Shown here: piece after piece, positions 41,619 through 51,495 of the stretch
Numbering within the stretch: the stretch's first letter is position 1
Layout: each line of letters opens with the position of its first letter
NCBI GenBank assembly: GCA_965230795.1
Contig: OZ246020.1
Coordinates: forward strand, 186,001 to 250,000
Source: PZPK01 sp965230795
GTDB lineage: Bacteria; Pseudomonadota; Gammaproteobacteria; Pseudomonadales; Oleiphilaceae
Length of the DNA stretch: 64,000 nt
Reading direction: 5' to 3'
Translations under genes and position numbers: made by a program
The notes under the pieces: model-generated
What the model saw: the letters and a program-made list of their open reading frames with translations, nothing else
Told to the model about the DNA's origin: nothing
Databases searched by the model: none

Positions 41619-43812
41619 TTGTCTGGATAAGTGTTCTGATAGCTCCCCTGCAGTCTCGGGATAGCGCTTTTTTACCAGTGCCACCTCCTTCGATCTTGCC
41701 TATTTCCGCCCACTCTTTTTGCTGAAAAATCAAGCTGATGCAAAGCTTCTGAGCGCGCGCATCTAATCGCTGGAATACCTTTGTCGAGATACAGTAGAGC
41801 AAAAATGTGTGCAGCGAGAGTAGCGTATCGTCGAGGCTCCGATAGTGTTCTGCATAGGCTCTGACTTCCGCCAGTAAATTACGCGGTAAAGCGTCAGCGG
41901 GTGCCGGAATCAAGTCTTCCAGCATTGTGGTCGCCTCCGGCCAGGGAAGATTCCTAAACAAGGTCGGAAGTTGCGTCAGAAATTGATGCAGAAACCGTTG
42001 TTGCACGGCACTACAGGCGCTGTCGAGAGCATTCGCTAGAGGCTTCAGCATAACTGCCGAGTGCTCGCCACTGGAGGCGTCGCGATGATATCCAATCCTG
42101 AGACAGCGAAAGCCATTGCTACGCCAGAAAGAGACCAGGGGGTTGTACAGGCCAAAGCTGGTAGCGACGTAATCCTTCCCCTGGTTTGTTGCAAAATCGA
42201 CGCAGGCTCCCACCAGTTTTGAACCAATGCCCTGAGAATGCAGCTGGGGTGTCACGGCTACGCGGACAATACGAATGCCGGACCACTCCAGCCATCTGGC
42301 ATCACAGCTATATGTGGTCAGTGATTGGGGAATCAGGTGGCCTCTCGGCCGGCGTCTACCCTCAACGAGCCCTTGTGCCAGTTCGTTTGTGAGGATCTTG
42401 CCTTCTTCGATGACAAGTAGGGCGCCGACCACCTGGTCGTTGACCATTGCGAGGGCCAGTTTTACCGCAGGGTGGTCCAGCAGCAGTCGGATATCGGAAG
42501 GCCGGGTTTGATAGTGTGCCAGCGTCAGCAGTGCGATTGTTTGCTCAAGCAATCGGTCGTTTCGTACCAGCGTGTCCTGAGAGACCCAGTGTACCTTGGC
42601 AGAGTCGTTTCTGACGTCCACGGTATTCGAAGTAAGTGATAACTCACTATCAAGAAAGAGCGTCCTAAACATGAATGCTTCCAGCGGGTCATCACTAGCC
42701 CAGCGTATCGGTTGCAGTAGTTCGACGCATTGAGTGCTGGGAAAACGTGAACGCAGGCGGGGTTCAAAACGCAGAGTAAATCCTCGTCCCGTGCCTTCAT
42801 AGCCGTGTATGGTTGTCGAAAACACAAGCCGGGTGTAATGCTTGCAAAGATCTTCAAGAAGAGGAACCGGCAAACTTGCAGCTTCATCGACCAATAGCAC
42901 ATCACAGGCCGGCAGTTCTTGCAGTAATGCGTCCGGAGACATGAAGCGCAACGAACCCGTTCTCCCAGCTTTCAATGAATCGGACTTTTTACTGAGACGT
43001 TTGAATTCCCTGTCGTAGTGCATCAGGCAGATTTTGCTGGCGAGGGTAGACGGTGCGGTCAAAATTACGTGTTTGCCGTCGAATGCAGATAAATTTGCTG
43101 CCGCAATGCCAAGGGCACTGCTTTTGCCCCGACCGCGGTTGGCCTGAAGAATCAAAGGTCTTTTGGCGTGTCCCTTGGCGACACGAAGAATTGCTTGAAT
43201 AGCACGCTCCTGATCCTTGGTCGAAAGCGTAATAAGACCGGAATGCGCTGGATTGATATCAGGATTATGAGTAAAAGCGGGCAAAGCCCCGTGCTTAATC
43301 TGTTGATGGATTTCTACAGCCCCTGGATGCGAACTGAGCAGACCGCGCAGGTGTTTTAGAAAGCGTGTGCCAAATGTCTGAAGGTCCTCTTCTTCCCGGC
43401 ACATTCTCGTATAGTCGGCATCGGCTTGCGAAATGAAGTCATCTGCATTGGGGAGCAGCAGCAATAATAGCCCCCCGCCCCGGATGAGTCCTGAGGCCGC
43501 AGCGAGTCCATCTGGATTGAGGCCGTCAAATCCGCTCCAAATCAGCAGATCAACTTCGTCACCCAAGCGCTCCGTAAGCTGATGGCCTTCAATCTGCTCG
43601 CCCTTCAGGGCATGCACGGCCTTACCCACGCACAAGGCCGAAGTATCCGGCAGATGTGTGAGGAAGTGCTCAAGTGCCCGCCTGGACCAGCTGATCTCGC
43701 CAAACAACGCGACGATACGTCTTTCAAATCCGGCTTGTACGAACTGATGGAGGTTTTGAAGCTGTTCCGCCACTTCCTCTGACGAATAGTTTGAGTCGCA
43801 ATAACTGGTCAT
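41599..43812 (-). CDS. tmcA: tRNA(Met) cytidine acetyltransferase
   Basis: A 737-residue enzyme making N4-acetylcytidine at the wobble position of elongator tRNA(Met). An N-terminal domain is followed by a helicase-like ATPase (Walker A NRGRGKSS, Walker B LLVDEAASLP) and a GNAT acetyltransferase with VAVTPQLHSQGIGSKLV. A C-terminal tRNA-binding helical part follows. Length and domain order fit TmcA. Convergent with the FadL-like gene. Confidence 0.93.
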   Translation of the reverse strand: MTSYCDSNYSSEEVAEQLQNLHQFVQAGFERRIVALFGEISWSRRALEHFLTHLPDTSALCVGKAVHALKGEQIEGHQLTERLGDEVDLLIWSGFDGLNPDGLAAASGLIRGGGLLLLLLPNADDFISQADADYTRMCREEEDLQTFGTRFLKHLRGLLSSHPGAVEIHQQIKHGALPAFTHNPDINPAHSGLITLSTKDQERAIQAILRVAKGHAKRPLILQANRGRGKSSALGIAAANLSAFDGKHVILTAPSTLASKICLMHYDREFKRLSKKSDSLKAGRTGSLRFMSPDALLQELPACDVLLVDEAASLPVPLLEDLCKHYTRLVFSTTIHGYEGTGRGFTLRFEPRLRSRFPSTQCVELLQPIRWASDDPLEAFMFRTLFLDSELSLTSNTVDVRNDSAKVHWVSQDTLVRNDRLLEQTIALLTLAHYQTRPSDIRLLLDHPAVKLALAMVNDQVVGALLVIEEGKILTNELAQGLVEGRRRPRGHLIPQSLTTYSCDARWLEWSGIRIVRVAVTPQLHSQGIGSKLVGACVDFATNQGKDYVATSFGLYNPLVSFWRSNGFRCLRIGYHRDASSGEHSAVMLKPLANALDSACSAVQQRFLHQFLTQLPTLFRNLPWPEATTMLEDLIPAPADALPRNLLAEVRAYAEHYRSLDDTLLSLHTFLLYCISTKVFQRLDARAQKLCISLIFQQKEWAEIGKIEGGGTGKKALSRDCRGAIRTLIQTINEKTS

Positions 43813-43940
43813 GATGATGTGCTGGGTAAGCCCGATTGCTTAGTGAATTGGCCACTATACTGATATTGTAACGAACACGATAACCTGTATACCGCTGCTT
43901 GCCAGATTTGCTGACATAAACACTGCCTTAAGGATCCGCC

Positions 43941-44495
43941 TTGAATTCAAGTGCACGTAATCGAAATCAGTTCATTTTCATTTTTTTCGCTTTTGCCTTT
44001 GGAATGATCTTGTCAAACCTCATCGGCCAGGCCCGCCATGATGATGCCGGTTCAGGAAAAAACCGCGATGTTCTGATCACGCTTCGGGGGATCGATTTTT
44101 ACCTGGAAGACCTTCCCGAGCCCTTGGCTCAGCGGTATCAGGACATTGAAGCAGATGCAGCGAAGCAGCAGTCAGCGCTGCTGCATTCGTTTGCGCTTGA
44201 ACAATATGTCAGTGATTATGCTATCGAAAAGAGGATCTCATTCGAGCAGGCAGCTGACAAACTCTTCGCACTCGTTCCCATTGACGATGCGATGGTGAAT
44301 GACTACTACCAGCGTCACGCCAAGACAATCGACAAGCCTTTTTATCAGGTTGAAGGTGACATCCGTAAGCAGTTACAGCAAATGGCCGCCCGCAAAGCCC
44401 GCTTCGAAAAACTTCAGCAACTGGCTGCTAAAGGGGACATGATTCTGTATCCGGATTCACCACATAAACAAAGCCCGCAGTTAAGCTTTCAATAG
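43941..44495 (+). CDS. Membrane-anchored hypothetical protein, SurA/PpiC N-domain-like
   Basis: A 184-residue protein with one N-terminal hydrophobic anchor (about residues 10-30) and a helical periplasmic part. The part around LEQYVSDYAIEKRISFEQAA to VEGDIRKQLQQMAARKARF resembles the N-terminal chaperone helices of parvulin-type isomerases, but no PPIase domain follows. This likeness is weak. The start is TTG 43941 with AAGGAT just upstream. Its end overlaps the LpoB-like gene by 7 bases. Confidence 0.65.
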   Translation: MNSSARNRNQFIFIFFAFAFGMILSNLIGQARHDDAGSGKNRDVLITLRGIDFYLEDLPEPLAQRYQDIEADAAKQQSALLHSFALEQYVSDYAIEKRISFEQAADKLFALVPIDDAMVNDYYQRHAKTIDKPFYQVEGDIRKQLQQMAARKARFEKLQQLAAKGDMILYPDSPHKQSPQLSFQ

Positions 44496-45082
44496 CCAAA
44501 CAGTGTGTTTTCAGCGGTCTTGCGGATTTCTTTCTCGCCACTCCATTCGACGAAACCGGTCTTCAGGTCGAGGAGTTTGAGAGTAAATTTGTAATAGACG
44601 TCTTTATTGTCGCTCTTGCGCTTAACGATACTGGCCATGTTGCCGTAGAGCATCAGGCGCGCACCGGTGTGTTGGCCGATGGCAACCGCTTTGGCGGGAT
44701 CGACCAGCCCGCTTTGTGTCTGGTATTGAAACTGGGCCTTCACGGCTTCCACCGCAGTCATATCGACAAAGCGGAATTTACCGGAACGAAGCAAGCGGCT
44801 TTGAATCGTATCAGTAATGGACTCGGTATCGATATGCTCGGTAGTTTTGTTAACGATACGGTCAATGAAAACGACCGGACGGGTGTCGCCGATTGAATCC
44901 AGCACCGGCTTGAATTCAAGCAGCTCATCAACCATTTTTTCTGCAATGCGTTGCAGGTCGGTCGAGCCGAAGTCAATGGTGGTTGTTTCCTCTGCTTGCG
45001 CATCTCCGTACTGCACCTTCTCGCTGCAGGCGCCAAGAAAGGCCAGAAAAAAAAGTGTTAGAGCAAAACGATAGCATCGCAT
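44489..45082 (-). CDS. lpoB: LpoB-like lipoprotein, PBP1b activator family
   Basis: A 197-residue outer-membrane lipoprotein: lipobox FLGAC with Cys at about residue 18, a short linker, then the LpoB domain with RPVVFIDRIVNKTTEHIDTE (core FIDRIVNKT), IQSRLLRSGKFRFVD and GARLMLYGN. LpoB contacts PBP1b through the wall to stimulate peptidoglycan synthesis. ATG 45082 has a perfect GGAGG 5 bases upstream. It follows the COG3014-like lipoprotein gene by 14 bases. Confidence 0.88.
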   Translation of the reverse strand: MRCYRFALTLFFLAFLGACSEKVQYGDAQAEETTTIDFGSTDLQRIAEKMVDELLEFKPVLDSIGDTRPVVFIDRIVNKTTEHIDTESITDTIQSRLLRSGKFRFVDMTAVEAVKAQFQYQTQSGLVDPAKAVAIGQHTGARLMLYGNMASIVKRKSDNKDVYYKFTLKLLDLKTGFVEWSGEKEIRKTAENTLFGY

Positions 45083-45096
45083 ATGTGCCTCCAAAA

Positions 45097-46524
45097 TCAG
45101 CTGGGGGGTAAAGAATAGAGATGAATGTGTGGATAGCCCAGAGTATCAATTATACGCAGGATTTTACGTTCCCCGGGCTTCACTTGGATGTCAATTTGTT
45201 CACTAATCGTGGCGCTTGATAAATTTAGTGAATGTTGCCCTTCAGCAACATAGAGTGGCAGCACCTGGACATTATCCGGCAAGCTCAACCAACTACGTAA
45301 ATCGGCTCGTTCAGTGACGATACTGTAGATCGCTGCCAGCAACCGAGCGCCATCACCCATCTTGTCACCAACACGTTGTTGCAATTGATACTTGGCCAGG
45401 GCTCGCAATACCTGGCGTGCCATTAGTATGGGTAACTTTGCGTCGAGATGTTGCCTGGCCAGATTGGAGAAATCAGCGATTGATTGGGCGCGGCGCGTCT
45501 CCGATGGCAGCTCGATTTGAAGCAGAGACCGGGCGGGTGGCGCGTCGGGATAATCTGGCATCGCTACGGAGATAAATTCGCCATGGTAGTTCGGTACCGT
45601 CATTTCAATTGCGCGTTTGGCCTGAATCTGACCCTGTTCGTAAAAAATCCACAGGTTGGGTGAGGGCTCTGCCTGTCGTCGCTCCAGTCGATCGACGGCC
45701 CGTCGTAACTCGGGATTGTCCGGATTCAGTTCCAGTGCTTTTTTGTAATCCACTAAGGCAGCATTGAGATCGCCCGTAGCTTCCCAGAACACCGCAGATA
45801 GATAAAAGGTGTAGGCGTCCTGGAATGCTTTCTTGATTTCGCCGCCAACGCGGTCGATGCCGGTGCCGATGGCACGGACGTTCACGCCCTCTTCCTCGGC
45901 CTGGGCATAGGCCGCTTCCAGGTCGGATTCGTATTGTTGAGCGATGTAGTCCTGTTCCAGACGGGCGCGGCGCAACTCAACGCCGGCCGCTTCAATGTTA
46001 CCCATTGCCAGAAAATTGAAAGCCTGAGACAGGTAAACGAAAGTATGTTCATAGGGAGCGAACTCATAGGGCATCAGTGTTTCGTTCGATAACAGCGATG
46101 CGCTTGAATACAAACCTTCACCGAGTCGAAAACGTGCCCGTCGCTCTTCTTCACGAAAGTGGTCAATTACTTCGTCAAAAGCGGCACGGCTTGCATCAAA
46201 GCCCTGATCTATTTGCTGGAGGCGGGCCAGTTCCGCCTGATACAAAAAGCGATCCCGTTGGTTGGTGTTGGCAAGAGCGGGCAGCGCACTCTGGTCGCCG
46301 TGACGCCAGTCATACATGAAATCCTGTGCCGTCTGCGGGTAGGGTTTGAGACCGGAGCAGGCACTTGTCAGAACTACAAGCAATAAACCGGCGACGCGAA
46401 TCAGTACAGATCTCAATTGGGCGTGGTAGAGATGACTGCAATGGTCAGCTGGGCTTGTCGTCCTGTTGTTCAAACGCTGGATACCGCTGAATAAAATGGG
46501 AAAAGTGCTGGTTATCATACTCAA
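45097..46524 (-). CDS. COG3014-like TPR lipoprotein
   Basis: A protein of up to 475 residues with a lipobox LTSAC (Cys57 of the longest frame) and TPR-like helices, for example ALVDYKKALELNPDNPELRR. The ATG at 46524 leaves a 36-residue hydrophilic leader before the signal peptide. TTG 46416 would give a standard 20-residue lipoprotein signal and may be the true start. Its C-terminal half is beta-rich and includes QRVGDKMGDGARLLAAIYS. It is co-transcribed with lpoB, as in other marine gammaproteobacteria, suggesting a joint role in peptidoglycan synthesis. Confidence 0.78.
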   Translation of the reverse strand: MSMITSTFPILFSGIQRLNNRTTSPADHCSHLYHAQLRSVLIRVAGLLLVVLTSACSGLKPYPQTAQDFMYDWRHGDQSALPALANTNQRDRFLYQAELARLQQIDQGFDASRAAFDEVIDHFREEERRARFRLGEGLYSSASLLSNETLMPYEFAPYEHTFVYLSQAFNFLAMGNIEAAGVELRRARLEQDYIAQQYESDLEAAYAQAEEEGVNVRAIGTGIDRVGGEIKKAFQDAYTFYLSAVFWEATGDLNAALVDYKKALELNPDNPELRRAVDRLERRQAEPSPNLWIFYEQGQIQAKRAIEMTVPNYHGEFISVAMPDYPDAPPARSLLQIELPSETRRAQSIADFSNLARQHLDAKLPILMARQVLRALAKYQLQQRVGDKMGDGARLLAAIYSIVTERADLRSWLSLPDNVQVLPLYVAEGQHSLNLSSATISEQIDIQVKPGERKILRIIDTLGYPHIHLYSLPPS

Positions 46525-46668
46525 GTTTAAGCGCGGAATCCGCCAATTGCTTCCGTCTGGTTATCCTTTGACCAAGCGACTATACTTACGGGCCTTTTGC
46601 GCCTGTCGCCGCATTTAGCTTGGCGATTCGCGAATCTTAATTTCCAGGAATATTGCAGTAGTTGGGTT

Positions 46669-48330
46669 ATGTCGGAAAAGCTTGATCCGAAAAAAAAATA
46701 TGCACAGGCCAGTATCGAGAGCATGTACCGCGTGTTTACGGTACCCGAGGCGCCCGACTCCACACTTGGTCGAATCGATCAGCATGTCTCCAGTAATCTT
46801 GCAGGCTTTCTTCAGGATCATATTGTTGCGGTAGAACATGATCTGCAGGATATGGAGAAGGATTTCAGCGACTCCAAAATTCCCGAGAAACCAATTTTTG
46901 TTTCTGAGCATACCCAGTTTCTCTTGGACAAGCTGGTTGCCCAGTCAGTTCATACCGCTTCGCCTAGTTTTGTCGGCCACATGACATCAGCCTTGCCTTA
47001 CTTCATGTTGCCGCTGTCAAAAATCATGATCGCCCTGAACCAGAATCTGGTTAAAACCGAAACCTCAAAAGCGTTCACTCCCCTTGAGCGGCAGGTGATC
47101 GGTATGCTGCATCGGCTGGTATATGGTGAAGACTCAGAGTTTTACAGTAAATGGATGCATGATGCGGAACATGCCCTGGGCTCCATGTGTTCAGGTGGCA
47201 CCATTGCCAATGTGACGGCACTGTGGGCAGCACGTAATCTTTCCTTGCCGCCGGAAGGCAAGTTCAAGGGTGTTGCGCAGGAGGGGCTGTTCCGTGCGCT
47301 GAAGTATTATGGCTATGAAGGCGCCGCGATCGTTGTATCGAAACGAGGTCATTATTCCCTGTCTAAAGCGGCAGACGTACTGGGCATTGGTCGAGATTAC
47401 CTGATAGCAATCGATACCGACGATAACAACAAAGTTGATTTGGATGCCTTGCGAAGTACCTGTGTAGATTTGCAGGAGCGGCGCATCTGTATTCTTGCCA
47501 TTGTGGGTATTGCCGGTACCACCGAAACCGGTAATGTGGATCCCCTGGAAGAAATGGCAGAAATTGCCCGCGAGTTTCGGGCCCACTTTCATATTGATGC
47601 GGCCTGGGGTGGTCCCACCCTGTTCTCCCACCGCCACAAGCATCTGCTTCGCGGTATCGAAAAGGCAGACTCGGTAACACTGGATGCCCACAAGCAGCTG
47701 TATGTACCGATGGGAAGCGGATTGGTGATTTTCAAGGATCCTGCCAAGCTCAAAGCCATTGAGCATCACGCGCAATACGTGATCCGGCGCGGATCCAAAG
47801 ACCTGGGGAGCACCACATTGGAGGGGTCGCGGCCCGGTATGGCCATGCTGGTTCATTCCGGCCTGAAGATCATTGCTCGGGAAGGTTATGAGATTCTGAT
47901 CGATCAGGGCATTAGTAAAGCCCGAGAATTTGCCGAGCTGATTGATGCAGACAGAGACTTTGAAATCATTTCCTATCCCGAGCTGAATATCATCACCTAT
48001 CGCTTTTGTCCCGATTATGCGCAGCAGGCGCTTTTGCAGGTTGATGACGTAAAGATGGACAAGATCAATGGTGTGCTCGATCGCATCACCAAACATATTC
48101 AGAAGGCACAACGGGAAAGGGGGCTGTCATTTGTGTCCCGGACACGGCTTGAACCGAAAAAATATCATGGACGGCCCTGTGTGGTTTTTCGTGTGGTACT
48201 TGCCAATCCTTTGACGACATTGGATATCCTGAAAGACATCCTCGCGGAGCAGAAGGAAATTGCCGAGACAGATGAGGCCATCCACAAGGCCATGACCTCT
48301 CTGCGCTCCATGTGCCAGCTTAAGACCTGA
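46669..48330 (+). CDS. panP: PLP-dependent aspartate 1-decarboxylase PanP
   Basis: A 553-residue group II PLP decarboxylase resembling Vibrio-type PanP, which makes beta-alanine from aspartate in place of PanD. Motifs: MCSGGTIANVTALWAARNL, HIDAAWGGPTLFS, and the PLP-binding Lys (about residue 342) in TLDAHKQLYVPMGSG. I use ATG 46669 (MSEKLDPKKKYAQ); a longer frame adds 24 residues that do not look conserved. It is divergent from the COG3014/lpoB operon. It likely completes the pathway of panB and panC, since panD is missing from its usual place. Confidence 0.88.
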   Translation: MSEKLDPKKKYAQASIESMYRVFTVPEAPDSTLGRIDQHVSSNLAGFLQDHIVAVEHDLQDMEKDFSDSKIPEKPIFVSEHTQFLLDKLVAQSVHTASPSFVGHMTSALPYFMLPLSKIMIALNQNLVKTETSKAFTPLERQVIGMLHRLVYGEDSEFYSKWMHDAEHALGSMCSGGTIANVTALWAARNLSLPPEGKFKGVAQEGLFRALKYYGYEGAAIVVSKRGHYSLSKAADVLGIGRDYLIAIDTDDNNKVDLDALRSTCVDLQERRICILAIVGIAGTTETGNVDPLEEMAEIAREFRAHFHIDAAWGGPTLFSHRHKHLLRGIEKADSVTLDAHKQLYVPMGSGLVIFKDPAKLKAIEHHAQYVIRRGSKDLGSTTLEGSRPGMAMLVHSGLKIIAREGYEILIDQGISKAREFAELIDADRDFEIISYPELNIITYRFCPDYAQQALLQVDDVKMDKINGVLDRITKHIQKAQRERGLSFVSRTRLEPKKYHGRPCVVFRVVLANPLTTLDILKDILAEQKEIAETDEAIHKAMTSLRSMCQLKT

Positions 48331-48348
48331 CACCTATTCCCTGACGGC

Positions 48349-48618
48349 TCAGTAGAGGGCCGCCTCGTCGTCCAAGACCTCGTGAATGATCTCAAGGAAC
48401 ATTTTGTCAGCATCGCTGTGTTCTTCGGGGATGCGAACGATCGTTGACGCACTGATTTCTTCGGCAATCAGTTTGTTGGCATCGGGTTCATTTTGCAGGC
48501 GTCTGGCGATTTCCATACATTTGGTGGCGACTGTCGGATCGCTGAGCACCTTGCGAATAAACACACGTAATTCGCTGATGATTTTTGCCTGTCGGCTCTC
48601 TTCTGCACTATGCATCAA
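48349..48618 (-). CDS. Small hypothetical protein, 89 residues
   Basis: An acidic, helical protein starting MMHSAEESRQAKIISELRV, with VLSDPTVATKCMEIARRLQN in the middle and ending EVLDDEAALY. No motif or family recognised. No signal peptide or membrane segment. It converges on panP with an 18-base gap. Coding is supported mainly by its length, its clean start and the lack of a better ORF on the other strand. Confidence 0.6.
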   Translation of the reverse strand: MMHSAEESRQAKIISELRVFIRKVLSDPTVATKCMEIARRLQNEPDANKLIAEEISASTIVRIPEEHSDADKMFLEIIHEVLDDEAALY

Positions 48619-48837
48619 GTACTACCTCTTTTCTATTGAACTGTCATCTATCATTGCCCCTAAAAGCGGGGAAAGCAAGCGCGTATTTGTGGGGGCGGGT
48701 TCACGTTTTGAAACAATGACATATCGGGCAAGTTCCACACAAACTGCTAGTCTTTATAAAGGGTCTGAACACGCTAGGTTCGTCTTGTGCAGCGGCTTCG
48801 ACCTCCGCAAGTGAGTTTCGCGCATTTACGGCGTATG

Positions 48838-51495
48838 GTGTGCAAGCGCGTGGACGCAACATCCAATCCAATGGGAAACCAAGAGAGCAAGGTGCAACGA
48901 AAAAATATCTTCCTTTTCCGCATGATCAGTGCGTTGTTGTGCTTGTTATTGGCAAGCACGACCGTGTCTGCCGAGGCGGAACTGGAAACATTTTTGCCCA
49001 AAGGACAGAGCTCCGTTGTTGTCAAAGCAGAATTCCTGCCTGATCAGAGTGCTACATTGACGCTAGATGAGCTGCGAGCGCGCAGCGAGTCGCGTGAGTG
49101 GTCTCCTGTTCTGGAAGACTATGCGAATTTTGGCTATCAGCCTCATCCCTACTGGTATCGTTTCGTGATTTCCAACCCAGGTAATGAGGATGTTAGTCAG
49201 ATTCTTGAAATAGCGTATCCGCTGTTGGATTCCGTGGACTTTTATCGACTTCGCAAAGGCGAACTGATCGCCAAGATCCATACCGGAGATCGCGTTCCTT
49301 ACAGCAATCGAATTGTTGATCACCCCCATTTCCTGTTTCCGGTGCAACTTCGCGCGGGCGAAAGCAATACCATTTATCTCCGCGTTGCCACCGCGGGCTC
49401 CCAATTGGTACCGATTAATTTGTGGGAGGATGTACCGCTTTTCATCAAACTGATGAAGGAAGACGAGTTACATGCCATTTATTTCGGAATTGTGCTGGTC
49501 ATCGTGTTCTTTAATTTACTGATTTTTCTTGCGCTCCGAGAACGTCTCTATCTGTATTACTCGGTGTCGACTTTCCTGTTCATGCTGTTTTTCGCGATCA
49601 TGAGGGCGAAGCTTTATCCATATTTCTTCTCCGATTTACCGGAGTTTCATCATCTCCTGCTACTTCTGTTACCGCCATCATGCTTGCTGTTTGCGACCTT
49701 GTTTACGCGAGAGTTTCTGTCTATTCGCGAGTATAGTCCCGCGCTCAGTTATCTGACCAATGGCATTATCGCCGTCGCGCTGGCCTGTATCGCCGGCGTC
49801 TTTATTCTGGACGCACAAACGTCCCTGAAGCTCTCGGTATTGGCGGCCGTTCCCGGTACATTTTTGCTTTTGCTGATGGGGCCAACGTTGGCGTTGATGG
49901 GCAATCGGATCGCCTGGGTGTATACCGTGGCTTGGGGAACCTTCATGTTTGGGGCAACGGTCACAGCCATGAGCAAACATGGGTTTCTGCCGGCTAGTTT
50001 TATTACTGAATACGGTATGCAGATGGGGTCGGCCCTGGAAGTATTTATTCTCAATGCGGCATTGGCCTATCGTTTCTATCGGGAACATGAAGACAAGATT
50101 ACTGCCCAGGAGGCACGACTCCGGGAAAATGCCGATCGTCGAGAAGTAGAGTTGAAGCTGCTGGACAGTTCCATGTCTCACCCGGTGACGATGATGCCCA
50201 ACCGGTCGTGCTTTGAACGCCAGATTCAGGAAACTCTCCTGCACCGGGGCAAGACCCGCATTGCAATCTGTACCATTGAGATTTCCCGGTATGCTGAAAT
50301 CAGCAAAACTCTTGGGCACCAGAATACCGACCTGATGCTCTGTGAAGTGGCCCAGCGCTATAACGAAGTGGTCGCGAAACTGCCCGGCATTAAAGTCATT
50401 TATGGGCCGACCTTCGAATCATATCTGTGCTCACTGGACAATGGCGCGTTTGGCTTGCTGCTCGACGCAGACCTGGCTGAATCCCGCAGTGATGAAGTCG
50501 ATGATATTCTCCGCGAACTGATACAGCCCATCGAGTTCAAAGAGATGCAGCTGGAACTGCATCCGGTGGTGGGCGTGGCAGTGTGTCCCGAGCATGGTTT
50601 AAATGCGTCGACCCTGTTACGTCACGCCCAGGTTGCGGCGGATACCAACGAGGCCAGGGAACGCTATCTTTCCTACTATAGTCCTGAGCAGGATCAGTAC
50701 AATGCACGTCGGCTGATGATCATTTCGGAGCTGAAGCAGGCGATTCGAAATGATGAGCTGGAGCTTTTTCTGCAACCCAAGTTGTCCTTGTCGAGCCAGG
50801 AAATCATCGGTGTTGAAGCCCTGGTGCGCTGGCATCATCACCGCTATGGGCTGGTGCGGCCTGACGATTTCGTTCCAATGGCAGAGCAGACGGGAATCAT
50901 TCGTCAGTTGACGCGCTGGGTATTCAGCCAGGCCATGGATAAATATCAGGCACTGGTGAAAGCGGGCCACCATCTGAGTATATCCATCAATATTTCAGCG
51001 CTGAATCTGCGAGAACCGGACTTGATCGATTTCATCAAAGATCAGTTGCGTGAAAGCGGGATTGAGCCAGCGCAGATTTATCTGGAACTGACGGAAACCT
51101 CGATGATGAAGAATCCGCGGGATGCTATTGCCACATTGGAACAACTTCGTCAGCTCGGTGTGCGTATAGCGGTCGATGACTTTGGGGCGGGCTATTCTTC
51201 GCTGGCCTATTTGCGGGACTTACCTGCCCACGAAATCAAAATCGACAAATCCCTGGTGGCAGCAGTCGGTTCTCACGAAAGTAGTGAAGCGGTGGTTCAC
51301 ACAGCGATTCGCATGTGTCATGAACTGGGATTTTCAGTGGTGGCTGAGGGAGTTGAGAATCAGGAGCTGATGAATCGACTGCAGGATCTGGATTGCGACC
51401 AGATTCAGGGCTACCTGTTAACGCCACCGCTGCCTGAGGATAAAATCATCGAGTGGCTGGATCGCTACAAGGCTACTCAACGTTTCGCTTCCTGA
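48838..51495 (+). CDS. 7TM-DISM sensor with degenerate GGDEF and active-type EAL domain
   Basis: A c-di-GMP phosphodiesterase of about 885 residues. Layout: signal peptide ending SAEAE, extracellular DISM-like beta domain (about residues 40-200), seven transmembrane helices (about 205-415), GGDEF domain (about 440-610) and EAL domain (about 630-880). The EAL core is intact (GVEALVRWHH, ISINISALNLR, DDFGAGYSSLAYL, VAEGVEN). The GGDEF site is lost and reads LDNGAFGLLL, so synthesis is not expected. Start uncertain: GTG 48787, ATG 48838, ATG 48871 or GTG 48892. Confidence 0.9.
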   Translation: MCKRVDATSNPMGNQESKVQRKNIFLFRMISALLCLLLASTTVSAEAELETFLPKGQSSVVVKAEFLPDQSATLTLDELRARSESREWSPVLEDYANFGYQPHPYWYRFVISNPGNEDVSQILEIAYPLLDSVDFYRLRKGELIAKIHTGDRVPYSNRIVDHPHFLFPVQLRAGESNTIYLRVATAGSQLVPINLWEDVPLFIKLMKEDELHAIYFGIVLVIVFFNLLIFLALRERLYLYYSVSTFLFMLFFAIMRAKLYPYFFSDLPEFHHLLLLLLPPSCLLFATLFTREFLSIREYSPALSYLTNGIIAVALACIAGVFILDAQTSLKLSVLAAVPGTFLLLLMGPTLALMGNRIAWVYTVAWGTFMFGATVTAMSKHGFLPASFITEYGMQMGSALEVFILNAALAYRFYREHEDKITAQEARLRENADRREVELKLLDSSMSHPVTMMPNRSCFERQIQETLLHRGKTRIAICTIEISRYAEISKTLGHQNTDLMLCEVAQRYNEVVAKLPGIKVIYGPTFESYLCSLDNGAFGLLLDADLAESRSDEVDDILRELIQPIEFKEMQLELHPVVGVAVCPEHGLNASTLLRHAQVAADTNEARERYLSYYSPEQDQYNARRLMIISELKQAIRNDELELFLQPKLSLSSQEIIGVEALVRWHHHRYGLVRPDDFVPMAEQTGIIRQLTRWVFSQAMDKYQALVKAGHHLSISINISALNLREPDLIDFIKDQLRESGIEPAQIYLELTETSMMKNPRDAIATLEQLRQLGVRIAVDDFGAGYSSLAYLRDLPAHEIKIDKSLVAAVGSHESSEAVVHTAIRMCHELGFSVVAEGVENQELMNRLQDLDCDQIQGYLLTPPLPEDKIIEWLDRYKATQRFAS

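Noticed and set aside
47191..48111. 306-residue ORF antisense to panP
   Set aside because: It lies fully inside panP, whose frame carries the complete PLP-decarboxylase motifs. It is a shadow.
49678..50319. 213-residue ORF antisense to the phosphodiesterase gene
   Set aside because: Shadow of a gene with clear 7TM and EAL domains; the product is His/Gln-rich with no motif.
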